Source: a virus
Length of the DNA stretch: 64,000 nucleotides
Reading direction: 5' to 3' (one strand)
Virus record (IMG/VR): IMGVR_UViG_3300035670_000062
Coordinates: 49,099-113,098 of that record
Shown here: positions 1 to 7,843 of the stretch, one piece after another
Layout: the number at the start of each line of letters is the position of its first letter
How positions within the stretch are numbered: position 1 is the stretch's first letter
Translations under genes and position numbers: made by a program
The notes under the pieces: generated by a model
Told to the model about the DNA's origin: nothing
Seen by the model: only the letters and a program-made list of their open reading frames with translations
Databases searched by the model: none

Positions 1-1
1 T

Positions 2-634
2 GATAGAAAAACAAGTCTTAATAAAAGATTTAATAAAATAATTACAAAGGAGTTTAATGAAATATATAATGGTGATTTTGAAGCTTATATAGGTGATCAT
101 GATGATGTAACTCAAGATCAAATCAATGATTTTATATCAACATTAAATATATCTGAAAAATGTAAGGAGAAACTATTAAAGATAACTCCTCCTAAAGCAT
201 TTTCATATTTTGGTACTATTATTAAAAGATGGTTAATTAATTATAATAAAGAAAATTATAAAAAATTATTAAATAATACTCCAACAGGTGACTTAAAGGA
301 AGCAGACCAACTAATTGATGAAAATAATGAAGATCCTATTATATCTGAATTTTTAGATTTTTACATTTCATATGTAGAAAAGAATTTTGATAAATTATTC
401 ATAAAGTATGAAGATAAACAAATAGCTGATGCTGTATTGGAAGTAATAAGAAGAAGAAATTCAATTGATATAATTCATAAAAAAGCATTATATTTACAAA
501 TAAGAGAAATATTACATATAAATGGTATCACAGAAGTAAAATCACCAAGAATTACAAAAAATACCAAAAAATTATACACTATTCTTAAAGAAAAATACTA
601 TGAATTCAATGAGAATATGAATGATGGCTATTAA
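2..634 (+). CDS. Late transcription sigma factor, gp55-like (5' truncated)
   Basis: The frame is open from the window edge to TAA at 632-634, so the N-terminus is missing; about 210 residues are visible. The stretch AFSYFGTIIKRWLINY (visible residues 66-81) resembles the core-binding and -10-recognition helices of small T4 gp55-like sigma factors. It is followed by an acidic linker and a C-terminal helix-turn-helix-like part (IREILHINGITEVKSPRI, then lysine-rich helices). Such factors direct host RNA polymerase to late promoters. The match is by pattern only. It fits with the TATTTATA boxes found before most late genes in this window. An alternative is another small DNA-binding regulator. Confidence 0.6.
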   Translation, partial: DRKTSLNKRFNKIITKEFNEIYNGDFEAYIGDHDDVTQDQINDFISTLNISEKCKEKLLKITPPKAFSYFGTIIKRWLINYNKENYKKLLNNTPTGDLKEADQLIDENNEDPIISEFLDFYISYVEKNFDKLFIKYEDKQIADAVLEVIRRRNSIDIIHKKALYLQIREILHINGITEVKSPRITKNTKKLYTILKEKYYEFNENMNDGY

Positions 635-637
635 TAA

Positions 638-645
638 TATTTATA
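638..645 (+). promoter_or_regulatory. Late promoter box TATTTATA
   Basis: TATTTATACCAAA, 15 bases before the ATG at 661. Same class as the other boxes in this window. Confidence 0.55.
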
Positions 646-660
646 CCAAATATAATAAAT

Positions 661-1020
661 ATGAGCTTAGATAAAAAAATATTTAAAAATAAAACATATT
701 CAGACTTACTGGGTGAGATTTATACTAATCAAAAAAAGAAAGAAACACAAATAAGTGCATTAATCAATGAATTAAAACCATTAATTAATGAGATAGGTGA
801 TGCTACATTACTAGTTCCATTAATTAAAGAATACATGGAATTAGGTATTAAAAACGATGAAGCATTAATAAAACTAGCAACAATCTTCCAAAGAATATTC
901 TCAAATACTCCATCAGAAGATGGAAATTATGGCTTATCAGAAGCAGAAAAAGAACAGATATTAAAAGAAGCTAAAAACATAGGTAAATCACTCCCTCCAG
1001 GAGAAACTAAAAATGATTAA
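661..1020 (+). CDS. Small helical protein of unknown function at the head of the baseplate operon
   Basis: This is a 119-aa, almost wholly alpha-helical, soluble protein with a charged C-terminus. I do not recognise a family. It follows a TATTTATA box at 638-645 and overlaps the next gene by 8 bases (ATGATTAA), so it is probably the first gene of the baseplate transcript and translationally coupled to the spike gene. The position suggests a structural or assembly role, but nothing in the sequence proves it. Confidence 0.7.
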   Translation: MSLDKKIFKNKTYSDLLGEIYTNQKKKETQISALINELKPLINEIGDATLLVPLIKEYMELGIKNDEALIKLATIFQRIFSNTPSEDGNYGLSEAEKEQILKEAKNIGKSLPPGETKND

Positions 1021-2263
1021 TAGAAAAGGAATTAATGCTAATAATCCATCAACAGCTCCATCCTCATTAAATAAAAAAAATTCAAATAACAATAGAATAG
1101 GAAGAGTTAAGGATATAATTCTAAATGAAAATTTTCCAAATATTGAACAATATGGTGGTGTAAATGCTATTGGTAGTGTATTCTATGAAGACGCAGAAGT
1201 AATAGGTAATAGTTTAGGTCTTGCTAAACCATTAAATCCCAACATTCAATCTTACCCATTAATAAATGAATTAGTAATAATCCATAAATTACCTTCACAA
1301 AACATAGGAGAAAATAACACCGATAAAGTATCATATTATTCTCAAATAATTAATATTTGGAATCACCCCCATCATAACGCTTATCCATCTACATTAGATT
1401 TTTTAAATCAAGGTAGTGCTAATCTTAATGAATCTTATAAAGATAATGAAGCTGGAGTAATAAAAACTAGTGAAAATAATTTTGAAGATATATCATTAGA
1501 TAGTCCATCAAACCCAACCCAACCAAAATTTATAGAAAAAAGCAATATTCAACCTCTACTTCCTTTCCCTGGAGATAATATTATACAGGGGAGATTTGGA
1601 AATAGTATTAGATTTGGAAGTACTTCATTTAATGACAGAGATTTACTAAATAATTGGTCTGATGATGGAGAGAATGGAAACCCAATAACTATAATCAGAA
1701 ATGGCCAACCAGATGGAGAAAATGAAGGTTGGAAACATATTACTGAAGATATAAATAATGATAAATCATCAATATATTTAACTTCAAATCAAAAAATTAA
1801 TATTAAATTACCTAGTAATAAATTTAATTCTTTTAGACAACTCCCAACATTACCTTCACAATATAAGGATTCTCAAATATTAATATGTTCAAATCAAATA
1901 ACAATATCTTCAAAAAAAGATAATATATTTATAAATTCAAATAAATCTATAAGTTTATCTTCAAATGAAAATGTAAATATAGATTCAAAACAAACAGTAG
2001 TAAGTTCATCTGATATTAAATTAGGTGGTGAAAATGCTGAGGAAAGACTAGTTAAGGGAGATACTTTATTAAAAAATCTAAATTTTATGTTAGATTCATT
2101 ATCTTTACTTGTATCTGCTATGGAAGTACAGCAGTTATGGCCTGGTGGTCTTCCTACTCCTGATGGAGTTACAATGATGACCGCCAACACATTAAAAAAT
2201 AATATTAAATTAGTAAAAAAAGACTTAACAAACATCTTATCAAAAACCACTAAAGTAATATGA
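1013..2263 (+). CDS. Baseplate central spike-like protein
   Basis: The protein has 416 aa. The N-terminal part (about residues 20-110) starts with GRVKDIILNE and looks like an OB-fold spike base. GRFGNSIRFG (about 193-202) followed by PITIIRNGQ is a pattern I associate with baseplate spike proteins of T4-like phages. Residues 250-340 are a run of short beta repeats (QKINIKL, NQITISSKK, NIFINSNKSISLSS, ENVNIDSKQ), as expected for a trimeric beta-helix like the C-terminus of T4 gp5. No lysozyme domain is present; the murein hydrolase seems to sit on the hub protein at 14266-16356. The gene overlaps its neighbours at both ends. Confidence 0.65.
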   Translation: MINRKGINANNPSTAPSSLNKKNSNNNRIGRVKDIILNENFPNIEQYGGVNAIGSVFYEDAEVIGNSLGLAKPLNPNIQSYPLINELVIIHKLPSQNIGENNTDKVSYYSQIINIWNHPHHNAYPSTLDFLNQGSANLNESYKDNEAGVIKTSENNFEDISLDSPSNPTQPKFIEKSNIQPLLPFPGDNIIQGRFGNSIRFGSTSFNDRDLLNNWSDDGENGNPITIIRNGQPDGENEGWKHITEDINNDKSSIYLTSNQKINIKLPSNKFNSFRQLPTLPSQYKDSQILICSNQITISSKKDNIFINSNKSISLSSNENVNIDSKQTVVSSSDIKLGGENAEERLVKGDTLLKNLNFMLDSLSLLVSAMEVQQLWPGGLPTPDGVTMMTANTLKNNIKLVKKDLTNILSKTTKVI

Positions 2264-3363
2264 AATTTAAAACATCAGGAACTATAATCAATTCCCAAGA
2301 GGAACCAATAATAGGATGTATTATAACTTCATCTAATGGATATTCTACTGTTACTGATAAAGAAGGAAAGTTCATATTAAAAGGAGAATATGAAAAGGGA
2401 TTTCCATTCACTATTGAAATTTCTAATCCCCTTTATTCTTCAATAAGTAAAATCCCCTTTACTTTAAATGGTGATATAATAGAAAATGTAGGAATTATAA
2501 AATTGATTCAACAGGACAAAACATTAAAAGATTCTACTATTTCAAATTCATTAATATCATCTCAACATCTAGAATTATTAAAATCATCAAAATCTAATTT
2601 TGAGACTTTACAAATGAATACTTTAATTGGAGTTGGAGAAAAAATTAAATATGATATCTTACCAAGACTAATAGAAGAAATTGTAAAATTTGGTATAACT
2701 TTAACACCTAAAATAAATCCTAATAATATTTTAGATCAAAAAATATTTTGTCCATCTGATATTAATATTATTATATCAAATAAAAATAAATTAGTCAAGA
2801 GAATAAATATTATTTATCAAACATTAAATAGAGTTAAAATTGTAGTATCAACAACAGATAAAATAATAACAGCATCACAAATAGCAATTGAAATATTAAA
2901 ACTTACACCTACACCTGCCCCTCCTGGTGTGTCAAGTTCCCTGATTGAAATTGAAAATAAACTAAGAAAATATAAAATCATATCATCCGTTACTCTTATT
3001 ATCTTAACGATAATAATCGATTTACTCAGGCAGTTAATTGATATGTTAAATATGCTAGATAAATTAGTTGCTCATTGTATTCCTGATAATACAAATAATA
3101 TGGAATTATTATCACAAGAATTGCTTGCTTTAACTCAACAACAATCACAAATACAACCAGTCATAACTAATGTAAATGGTTTTGAAATGGGTGTAGAAAG
3201 TGAACCTAATACTATTAATCAAATAAAAAGAAAAAGAGCTATAGCAAAAAATAAAAAAGGAATAATAATGCTAAAAGGAGAATGGTCTTACAGTTCAATT
3301 GAACAAATTTTGATAGATGAATTAGTGTTCTATATTCAACAAAACGATTTAAAAGCAGATTAA
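2260..3363 (+). CDS. Structural protein with N-terminal carboxypeptidase-regulatory-like domain
   Basis: The start overlaps the previous stop (ATGA). Residues 2-85 form an Ig-like CarboxypepD_reg-type fold: GTIINSQEEPIIGCIITSS, then TVTDKEGKFIL, ending in NVGIIKL. Such domains are widespread in Bacteroidota surface and TonB-dependent proteins. The middle is helical, with a strongly hydrophobic segment at about 237-265 (VTLIILTIIIDLLRQLI), and the C-terminus is basic. Its place between the spike and gp25 genes suggests a baseplate or hub component, possibly one that touches the outer membrane. The exact role is unknown. Confidence 0.6.
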   Translation: MKFKTSGTIINSQEEPIIGCIITSSNGYSTVTDKEGKFILKGEYEKGFPFTIEISNPLYSSISKIPFTLNGDIIENVGIIKLIQQDKTLKDSTISNSLISSQHLELLKSSKSNFETLQMNTLIGVGEKIKYDILPRLIEEIVKFGITLTPKINPNNILDQKIFCPSDINIIISNKNKLVKRINIIYQTLNRVKIVVSTTDKIITASQIAIEILKLTPTPAPPGVSSSLIEIENKLRKYKIISSVTLIILTIIIDLLRQLIDMLNMLDKLVAHCIPDNTNNMELLSQELLALTQQQSQIQPVITNVNGFEMGVESEPNTINQIKRKRAIAKNKKGIIMLKGEWSYSSIEQILIDELVFYIQQNDLKAD

Positions 3364-3368
3364 CTTAA

Positions 3369-3376
3369 TATTTATA
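3369..3376 (+). promoter_or_regulatory. Late promoter box TATTTATA
   Basis: TATTTATAACAA, 4 bases before the ATG at 3381; a leaderless transcript would result. Confidence 0.55.
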
Positions 3377-3380
3377 ACAA

Positions 3381-3710
3381 ATGAAAACATCAGAACTAAA
3401 AAATTTAATAAAAGAGGCAGTAAGAGAGGCAATTAAAGAAGAATTAAAAGAAATATTATTAGAAGCAATAAAATCTCCTAAATCTCAAATTAATGAACAT
3501 ATGATACCTCAAGTAAATTTATCCTCATCATCACCTCAAACAATGATAGATAAAAGAAGAGCGTATCAAGATGTAATAAATCAAACATCTCTAAATTTTT
3601 CATCTAAAGATATATCACAACCATTTATCCCAACTCAAACAGATCCTATAAATGGTGCATTACCTTCTGGTGAATTAAGTATGGATCAAATAATGAATCT
3701 AATGAAATAA
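3381..3710 (+). CDS. Tagged small protein (MKTSELKNLIKEAV), probable capsid or baseplate cargo
   Basis: The protein has 109 aa. The first 30 residues are a charged amphipathic helix, a variant of the MKKSELRQLIKEE tag seen on many proteins in this window. The rest is low-complexity and polar (Ser/Gln/Pro-rich), with INEH at about 37-40 as a possible (I/L)xE cleavage step. The start lies only 4 bases after a TATTTATA box (3369-3376). The stop overlaps the gp25 start (TAATG). Function is unknown. Unlike the other tagged genes, it sits inside the baseplate operon. Confidence 0.65.
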   Translation: MKTSELKNLIKEAVREAIKEELKEILLEAIKSPKSQINEHMIPQVNLSSSSPQTMIDKRRAYQDVINQTSLNFSSKDISQPFIPTQTDPINGALPSGELSMDQIMNLMK

Positions 3711-4117
3711 TGGCATTTAACCAACAACAAATAAATCCCCTAGATATAGATCCTAATGTTGCTATTGGAATTAATATTCCATTTTCTGCATTAGCTGTAT
3801 TTACATCTAATTATACAACAAAAGATGCAATTAGAAATAATTTATTAAATTACTTTTTAACTAATAATGGGGAAAGATTCATGAATCCATTATTTGGAGG
3901 TGGGTTAAGAGGATTTTTATTTGAACAAATAACAAATAATAATTTAGAATTTCTTGAAGGAACTATTAGTAATGATATAGCTGATTCATTTCCTAATGTT
4001 ATAGTAGATACTTTAAATATATTAAAAAATGAAGATAAAAACACTATAATAATAGAATTTAAATACAGCATAAGAAATACTAATATTCAAGATTCAATAG
4101 AAATATCATTTCAATAA
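3710..4117 (+). CDS. gp25: Baseplate wedge protein gp25-like
   Basis: The protein has 135 aa, the usual length for the GPW/gp25 family. Hallmarks are IGINIPFSA, the TKDAIRNNLLNYFLTNNGER region, and MNPLFGGGLRGFLFE, which is the conserved glycine-rich loop of gp25. gp25 helps join the sheath initiator to the wedge in contractile tails. The gene is coupled by TAATG overlaps to both neighbours and is followed by the gp6-like gene, an order typical of T4-like baseplate clusters. Confidence 0.9.
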   Translation: MAFNQQQINPLDIDPNVAIGINIPFSALAVFTSNYTTKDAIRNNLLNYFLTNNGERFMNPLFGGGLRGFLFEQITNNNLEFLEGTISNDIADSFPNVIVDTLNILKNEDKNTIIIEFKYSIRNTNIQDSIEISFQ

Positions 4118-5967
4118 TGGAAAATAAATCAATAAAATACATAAATAGAGACTTTTCAAGTTTTAAAACAAAATTAGTAGAATTTGCTAAAACATATTTT
4201 CCTAATTCATATAATGATTTCTCACCCTCTTCGCCAGGGATGATGTTTATGGAAATGTCAGCCTATGTTGGAGATGTTATGTCATTTTACTTAGATAATC
4301 AAATCCAAGAAACATTCATACAATATGCGAGACAAGATAATAATTTATATGAATTAGCATACATGTTTGGATATAAACCAAAAATTTCAACAGCAGCTCA
4401 AACAACAATAGACATATACCAACAAGTCCCAGCAATATTATCAGGTTCTAGTTATATACCTGATTATTCTTATGCTTTAACATTAAATGAAAATACTACA
4501 TTATCATCACCTATATCAGATAAAGTTAGTTTTTTAATAGAAGATAGATGTGATTTCAGTGTTTCAAGTTCATTTGATCCAACTGAAGTTTCTATATACC
4601 AAATAGCAGGTAATATACCTCAATATTTTTTATTAAAAAAATCAAGAAAAGCAGTTTCAGCAAATATAAAAACTCAATCATTTATATTCAATGATTTTAC
4701 ACCATTTCCAACAATATCAATAACTGATAATAAGATATTAGGAATACTTGATATAACTGATAGTGATGGAAATAAATGGTATGAAGTAGATCATTTAGGA
4801 CAAGAAATGGTATTTGATAATATAAAAAATACAAATCCAAATGACCCAAATACATACACAGATATTGATGTTCCATTTTTATTAAAATTAAAGAAAATCC
4901 AAAAAAGATTCTCAACAAGAATTTTAAATAAAACAACACTCCAAATCCAGTTTGGTGCTGGTAATCCTAATTCAATTGATGAAGAAATAACTCCTAACCC
5001 AAATAATGTAGGTTTAGGATTACCATTTAAAAAAACAAAACTTACAACAGCTTTCTCACCTGATAATTTCTTATTTACAAATACTTATGGAATTGCTCCA
5101 ACTAATACAACTCTAACAGTAAGGTATTTGTCTGGTGGTGGGGTTGAAGCTAATGTCCCCTCAAATTCTTTAACAAGAATAAATAAAAATACAATAAAAT
5201 TTAATTCAATAAATTTAAACTCATCAACAGCTGACTATATATTCAATTCATTATCAACAACTAATCCTCAAGCAGCAGATGGAGGAGGATCAGGAGACTC
5301 AATTGAAATTATAAGACAAAACACATTAATGAGTATTTCAGCTCAAAATAGATCAGTAACATCAAATGATTATTTAATTAGAGCTCTTAGTATGCCTAGT
5401 GATTATGGTACAATTTCAAAAGCTCATATACAACAACCTCAATTAGTAGATAATCAAGTATCAACAATTGAAACATTAAATTTATTTGTTTTATCTAAAG
5501 ATAATAATGGGTATTTATCAACATCATCAAATACTTTAAAAAATAATCTAAGAACATACTTGTCTCAATATAGAATGATTGGAGATAACATTGAAATAAG
5601 AGATGCTTTTATAATTAATATAGCAGTTGATTTTGAAATTATAGTACTTCCTAATTTTAATAATAATCAAGTAATTTTATCTTGTATAGAAGTATTAAAA
5701 TCACATTTCAATATAGATAATTGGCAAATCAATCAACCAATTTTCTTACGTGATATATATGTAAAATTAGATAGAGTAGAAGGAGTACAAACAGTAAAAA
5801 ACATAAAAATAAGTAATAAAGCTGGAGTATCCCTTGGATACTCAGAATATGGTTATGATATTGAAGGAGCAACACAAAATCAAATAATTTACCCATCATT
5901 AGATTCAAGTATATTTGAACTAAAATACCCAAACCAAGATATAAAAGGGAAAATATCACCATTATAA
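4117..5967 (+). CDS. gp6: Baseplate wedge protein gp6-like (baseplate J family)
   Basis: The protein has 616 aa, close to T4 gp6 (660 aa). The N-terminus YINRDFSSFKTKLVEFAKTY, followed by SPGMMFMEMSAYVGDVMSFY and NLYELAYMFGY, is the classic opening of gp6/baseplate J-like proteins. The C-terminal half contains the conserved NRSVTSNDY segment and domain repeats. gp6 dimers form the ring around the hub. The gene is coupled to gp25 upstream. Its end (5967) is followed by a TATTTATA box at 5970-5977. Confidence 0.9.
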   Translation: MENKSIKYINRDFSSFKTKLVEFAKTYFPNSYNDFSPSSPGMMFMEMSAYVGDVMSFYLDNQIQETFIQYARQDNNLYELAYMFGYKPKISTAAQTTIDIYQQVPAILSGSSYIPDYSYALTLNENTTLSSPISDKVSFLIEDRCDFSVSSSFDPTEVSIYQIAGNIPQYFLLKKSRKAVSANIKTQSFIFNDFTPFPTISITDNKILGILDITDSDGNKWYEVDHLGQEMVFDNIKNTNPNDPNTYTDIDVPFLLKLKKIQKRFSTRILNKTTLQIQFGAGNPNSIDEEITPNPNNVGLGLPFKKTKLTTAFSPDNFLFTNTYGIAPTNTTLTVRYLSGGGVEANVPSNSLTRINKNTIKFNSINLNSSTADYIFNSLSTTNPQAADGGGSGDSIEIIRQNTLMSISAQNRSVTSNDYLIRALSMPSDYGTISKAHIQQPQLVDNQVSTIETLNLFVLSKDNNGYLSTSSNTLKNNLRTYLSQYRMIGDNIEIRDAFIINIAVDFEIIVLPNFNNNQVILSCIEVLKSHFNIDNWQINQPIFLRDIYVKLDRVEGVQTVKNIKISNKAGVSLGYSEYGYDIEGATQNQIIYPSLDSSIFELKYPNQDIKGKISPL

Positions 5968-5969
5968 TA

Positions 5970-5977
5970 TATTTATA
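5970..5977 (+). promoter_or_regulatory. Late promoter box TATTTATA
   Basis: TATTTATAATAAA directly after the gp6 stop and 9 bases before the ATG at 5987. Confidence 0.6.
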
Positions 5978-5986
5978 ATAAAAAAT

Positions 5987-6475
5987 ATGAAAATTTTAAA
6001 CGAAATAGGAAATTTAATACTACTTTTAATAGCTGTAGTTTTAGGTTCAATATTATTACCTATAGGTATTTTATGGAATGTGTATAAATCTATATTGAAA
6101 TCTAAAGGTTATAAATTTTTAACAACTATTAAATTAATATTATTATATTGGTTGAGATTGTTATATCAAGTGTGGGTTGTTATTAAACAAACATTTCTAT
6201 ATGTTGCTTATTTAATAGATTTATTAGGTAATGTGATATTAGGAGAATTATTAGAATCAACAATGTCTAAATCACCTCAACATCTATTTGGGAGAGGGGA
6301 AATAACAATTTCTGCAGCTTTAGGATACTTAAAAAGAAGAAATGAATTAACATTAGTTGGGAAAATTTTATGTAAAATATTAAATAAATTAGACCCACAT
6401 TATGAAGATCATTGCATATCATCTATTGAGTTATATGAATATAAAGAATCTTTAAAAACAAAATCAAAAAAATAA
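5987..6475 (+). CDS. Membrane protein of unknown function
   Basis: The protein has 162 aa. Residues 8-30 and 40-75 are strongly hydrophobic (LILLLIAVVLGSILLPIGI; IKLILLYWLRLLYQVWVVI), giving two or three membrane segments with basic flanks. The C-terminal 80 residues are soluble and charged, with a GRGEITISAALGYLKRR motif and His/Cys residues (DPHYEDHC). It starts 9 bases after a TATTTATA box. A membrane protein inside a baseplate cluster is odd. It could be a lysis, superinfection or injection factor; the sequence does not decide. Confidence 0.7.
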   Translation: MKILNEIGNLILLLIAVVLGSILLPIGILWNVYKSILKSKGYKFLTTIKLILLYWLRLLYQVWVVIKQTFLYVAYLIDLLGNVILGELLESTMSKSPQHLFGRGEITISAALGYLKRRNELTLVGKILCKILNKLDPHYEDHCISSIELYEYKESLKTKSKK

Positions 6476-6476
6476 A

Positions 6477-6773
6477 ATGAAAAGAAGTGAATTAAGACAA
6501 CTTATTAGAGAAACATTAAACCAAGTTAATGAAAACGAATATTATGGTGAAATCCAAGAACCATTAAACCTATATGATAAATTAGATGAAGTCCTAACAG
6601 ATTCTATGATGACATTCAGTATGGGAACCTCTGAAGAAGATTTTGACTCAGCTGATAATACTCAAAAAGATAAAATTCAAGATATAATGGATCAAGCTAT
6701 CAATTATTTACATAAATCAAAAATATCATTTGATGAGGTAATACGATTAATAGGAAAAGATTACCAAAAATAA
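6477..6773 (+). CDS. Tagged small protein (MKRSELRQLIRETL), probable internal protein
   Basis: The protein has 98 aa. It starts with the recurring tag, which ends in LNQVNENE; VNE could be a gp21-type cleavage step. The body is acidic and helical, without a recognised domain. The start follows the previous stop by one base. It lies between a membrane protein and the gp26-like gene, so it may be an inserted cargo gene. Function is unknown. Confidence 0.65.
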   Translation: MKRSELRQLIRETLNQVNENEYYGEIQEPLNLYDKLDEVLTDSMMTFSMGTSEEDFDSADNTQKDKIQDIMDQAINYLHKSKISFDEVIRLIGKDYQK

Positions 6774-6800
6774 AAAAATAACAGTTATTAAATAAAAATT

Positions 6801-7538
6801 ATGGAAGAAAAAAAGTATGATTTCCCAACGGAAACAGTAGAATTACCATCAAAAGGATTAATATATCCTAAAGACAATCCACTATCATCTGGTAAGATAG
6901 AAATGAGATACATGACAGCATATCATGAGGATATTCTTACGAATCAAAACTACATTAAACAAGGTATTGTATTAGATAAATTAATCCAAGCATTAATAGT
7001 ATCGAATGTTAACTATGATGATTTAATAGTAGGAGATAGAAACGCAATCCTAATATCAGCAAGAATATTAGCTTATGGTAAAGATTATACATTTTTATAT
7101 AAAGATGAAGAAATTACAGTCGATTTAAGTGAACTTGAATTAAAATACCTAGATGAAAAAGACATAACTCCAGGTATAAATCAATTTCATTTCCAATTAC
7201 CTCATACAAATACATCAATAACATATAAATTATTGACTAATGAAGACGAGAGAAAAATTGATAATGAAATAAAAGGTATTAAAAAAATTCATAAAACAGC
7301 CTCACCTGAATTATCAACAAGATTGAAATATTTAATTACATCTGTTAATGGAGATAGTGATACTAAAACTATTAGAGAATTTGTTGATAAACATATGTTA
7401 GCAAGAGATTCAAGAGCCTTAAGAGAACATATCAAAAACACTCAACCAGATATTTTATTAACATTTAATAATGGTACAGAGGAGGGTACAGTGCCTATTA
7501 CGGCAGGATTTTTTTGGCCTGACTCTGGAATATCGTAA
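6801..7538 (+). CDS. gp26: Baseplate hub assembly protein, gp26-like
   Basis: The protein has 245 aa. The N-terminus VELPSKGLIYPKDNPLSSG, followed by EMRYMTAYHEDILTNQNY and GDRNAILISARILAYGKDY, matches the pattern of proteins annotated as gp26-like baseplate hub subunits in T4-like phages. It ends with PITAGFFWPDSGIS, also a conserved end. A second open frame (+1) overlaps the last 70 bases and continues as the next gene, which may be reached by frameshifting. Confidence is good for family and moderate for the exact T4 counterpart. Confidence 0.75.
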   Translation: MEEKKYDFPTETVELPSKGLIYPKDNPLSSGKIEMRYMTAYHEDILTNQNYIKQGIVLDKLIQALIVSNVNYDDLIVGDRNAILISARILAYGKDYTFLYKDEEITVDLSELELKYLDEKDITPGINQFHFQLPHTNTSITYKLLTNEDERKIDNEIKGIKKIHKTASPELSTRLKYLITSVNGDSDTKTIREFVDKHMLARDSRALREHIKNTQPDILLTFNNGTEEGTVPITAGFFWPDSGIS

Positions 7539-7551
7539 AAGTTTATTTATT

Positions 7552-7797
7552 ATGATCCATCAAATAGTTACATTTGGTGGAGGTGGGTATGATTTTGAAA
7601 CAGTATATAGAATGCCTATTTGGTTAAGAAAATTTACATACTTACAAATAGTAGAACAAAAACAAGCTGAAAAAGAAGAAATAAACAAAGTAAAAAATAA
7701 ATCAAATTCAAATCAAACAAAATTTAATTTGGGAGATAAAGTCCCTCAACAATTAAAACAAACAAACAACACATACAACACAACAATGAAAAAATAA
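7552..7797 (+). CDS. Small baseplate assembly protein, possible frameshift extension of the gp26-like protein
   Basis: From the ATG at 7552 the product is 81 aa: MIHQIVTFGGGGYDFETVYR, then MPIWLRKFTYLQIVEQK and a Lys/Gln/Asn-rich tail. The GGGGYDFETVYRMPIWLRKF block looks like the short conserved proteins that follow gp26 in T4-like phages. The frame is open upstream to 7471 and reads LEYRKSLFI just before the ATG, plausible as coding sequence, so the protein may also be made as a +1 (or -2) frameshift fusion with the gp26-like protein. A rho-independent terminator follows at once. Confidence 0.6.
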   Translation: MIHQIVTFGGGGYDFETVYRMPIWLRKFTYLQIVEQKQAEKEEINKVKNKSNSNQTKFNLGDKVPQQLKQTNNTYNTTMKK

Positions 7798-7819
7798 AGC
7801 CCTAAATAGGGCTTTTTTT
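7797..7819 (+). terminator. Rho-independent terminator after the gp25-gp6-gp26 operon
   Basis: AAGCCCT, loop AAAT, AGGGCT, followed by seven T. An identical stem, loop and T-run occurs at 13087-13110. In both places it is followed a few bases later by a TATTTATA promoter box. Confidence 0.85.
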
Positions 7820-7822
7820 GTC

Positions 7823-7830
7823 TATTTATA
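7823..7830 (+). promoter_or_regulatory. Late promoter box TATTTATA of the tape measure gene
   Basis: TATTTATAATAAAAT after the terminator at 7797; ATG at 7844. Confidence 0.65.
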
Positions 7831-7843
7831 ATAAAATAAAGAT

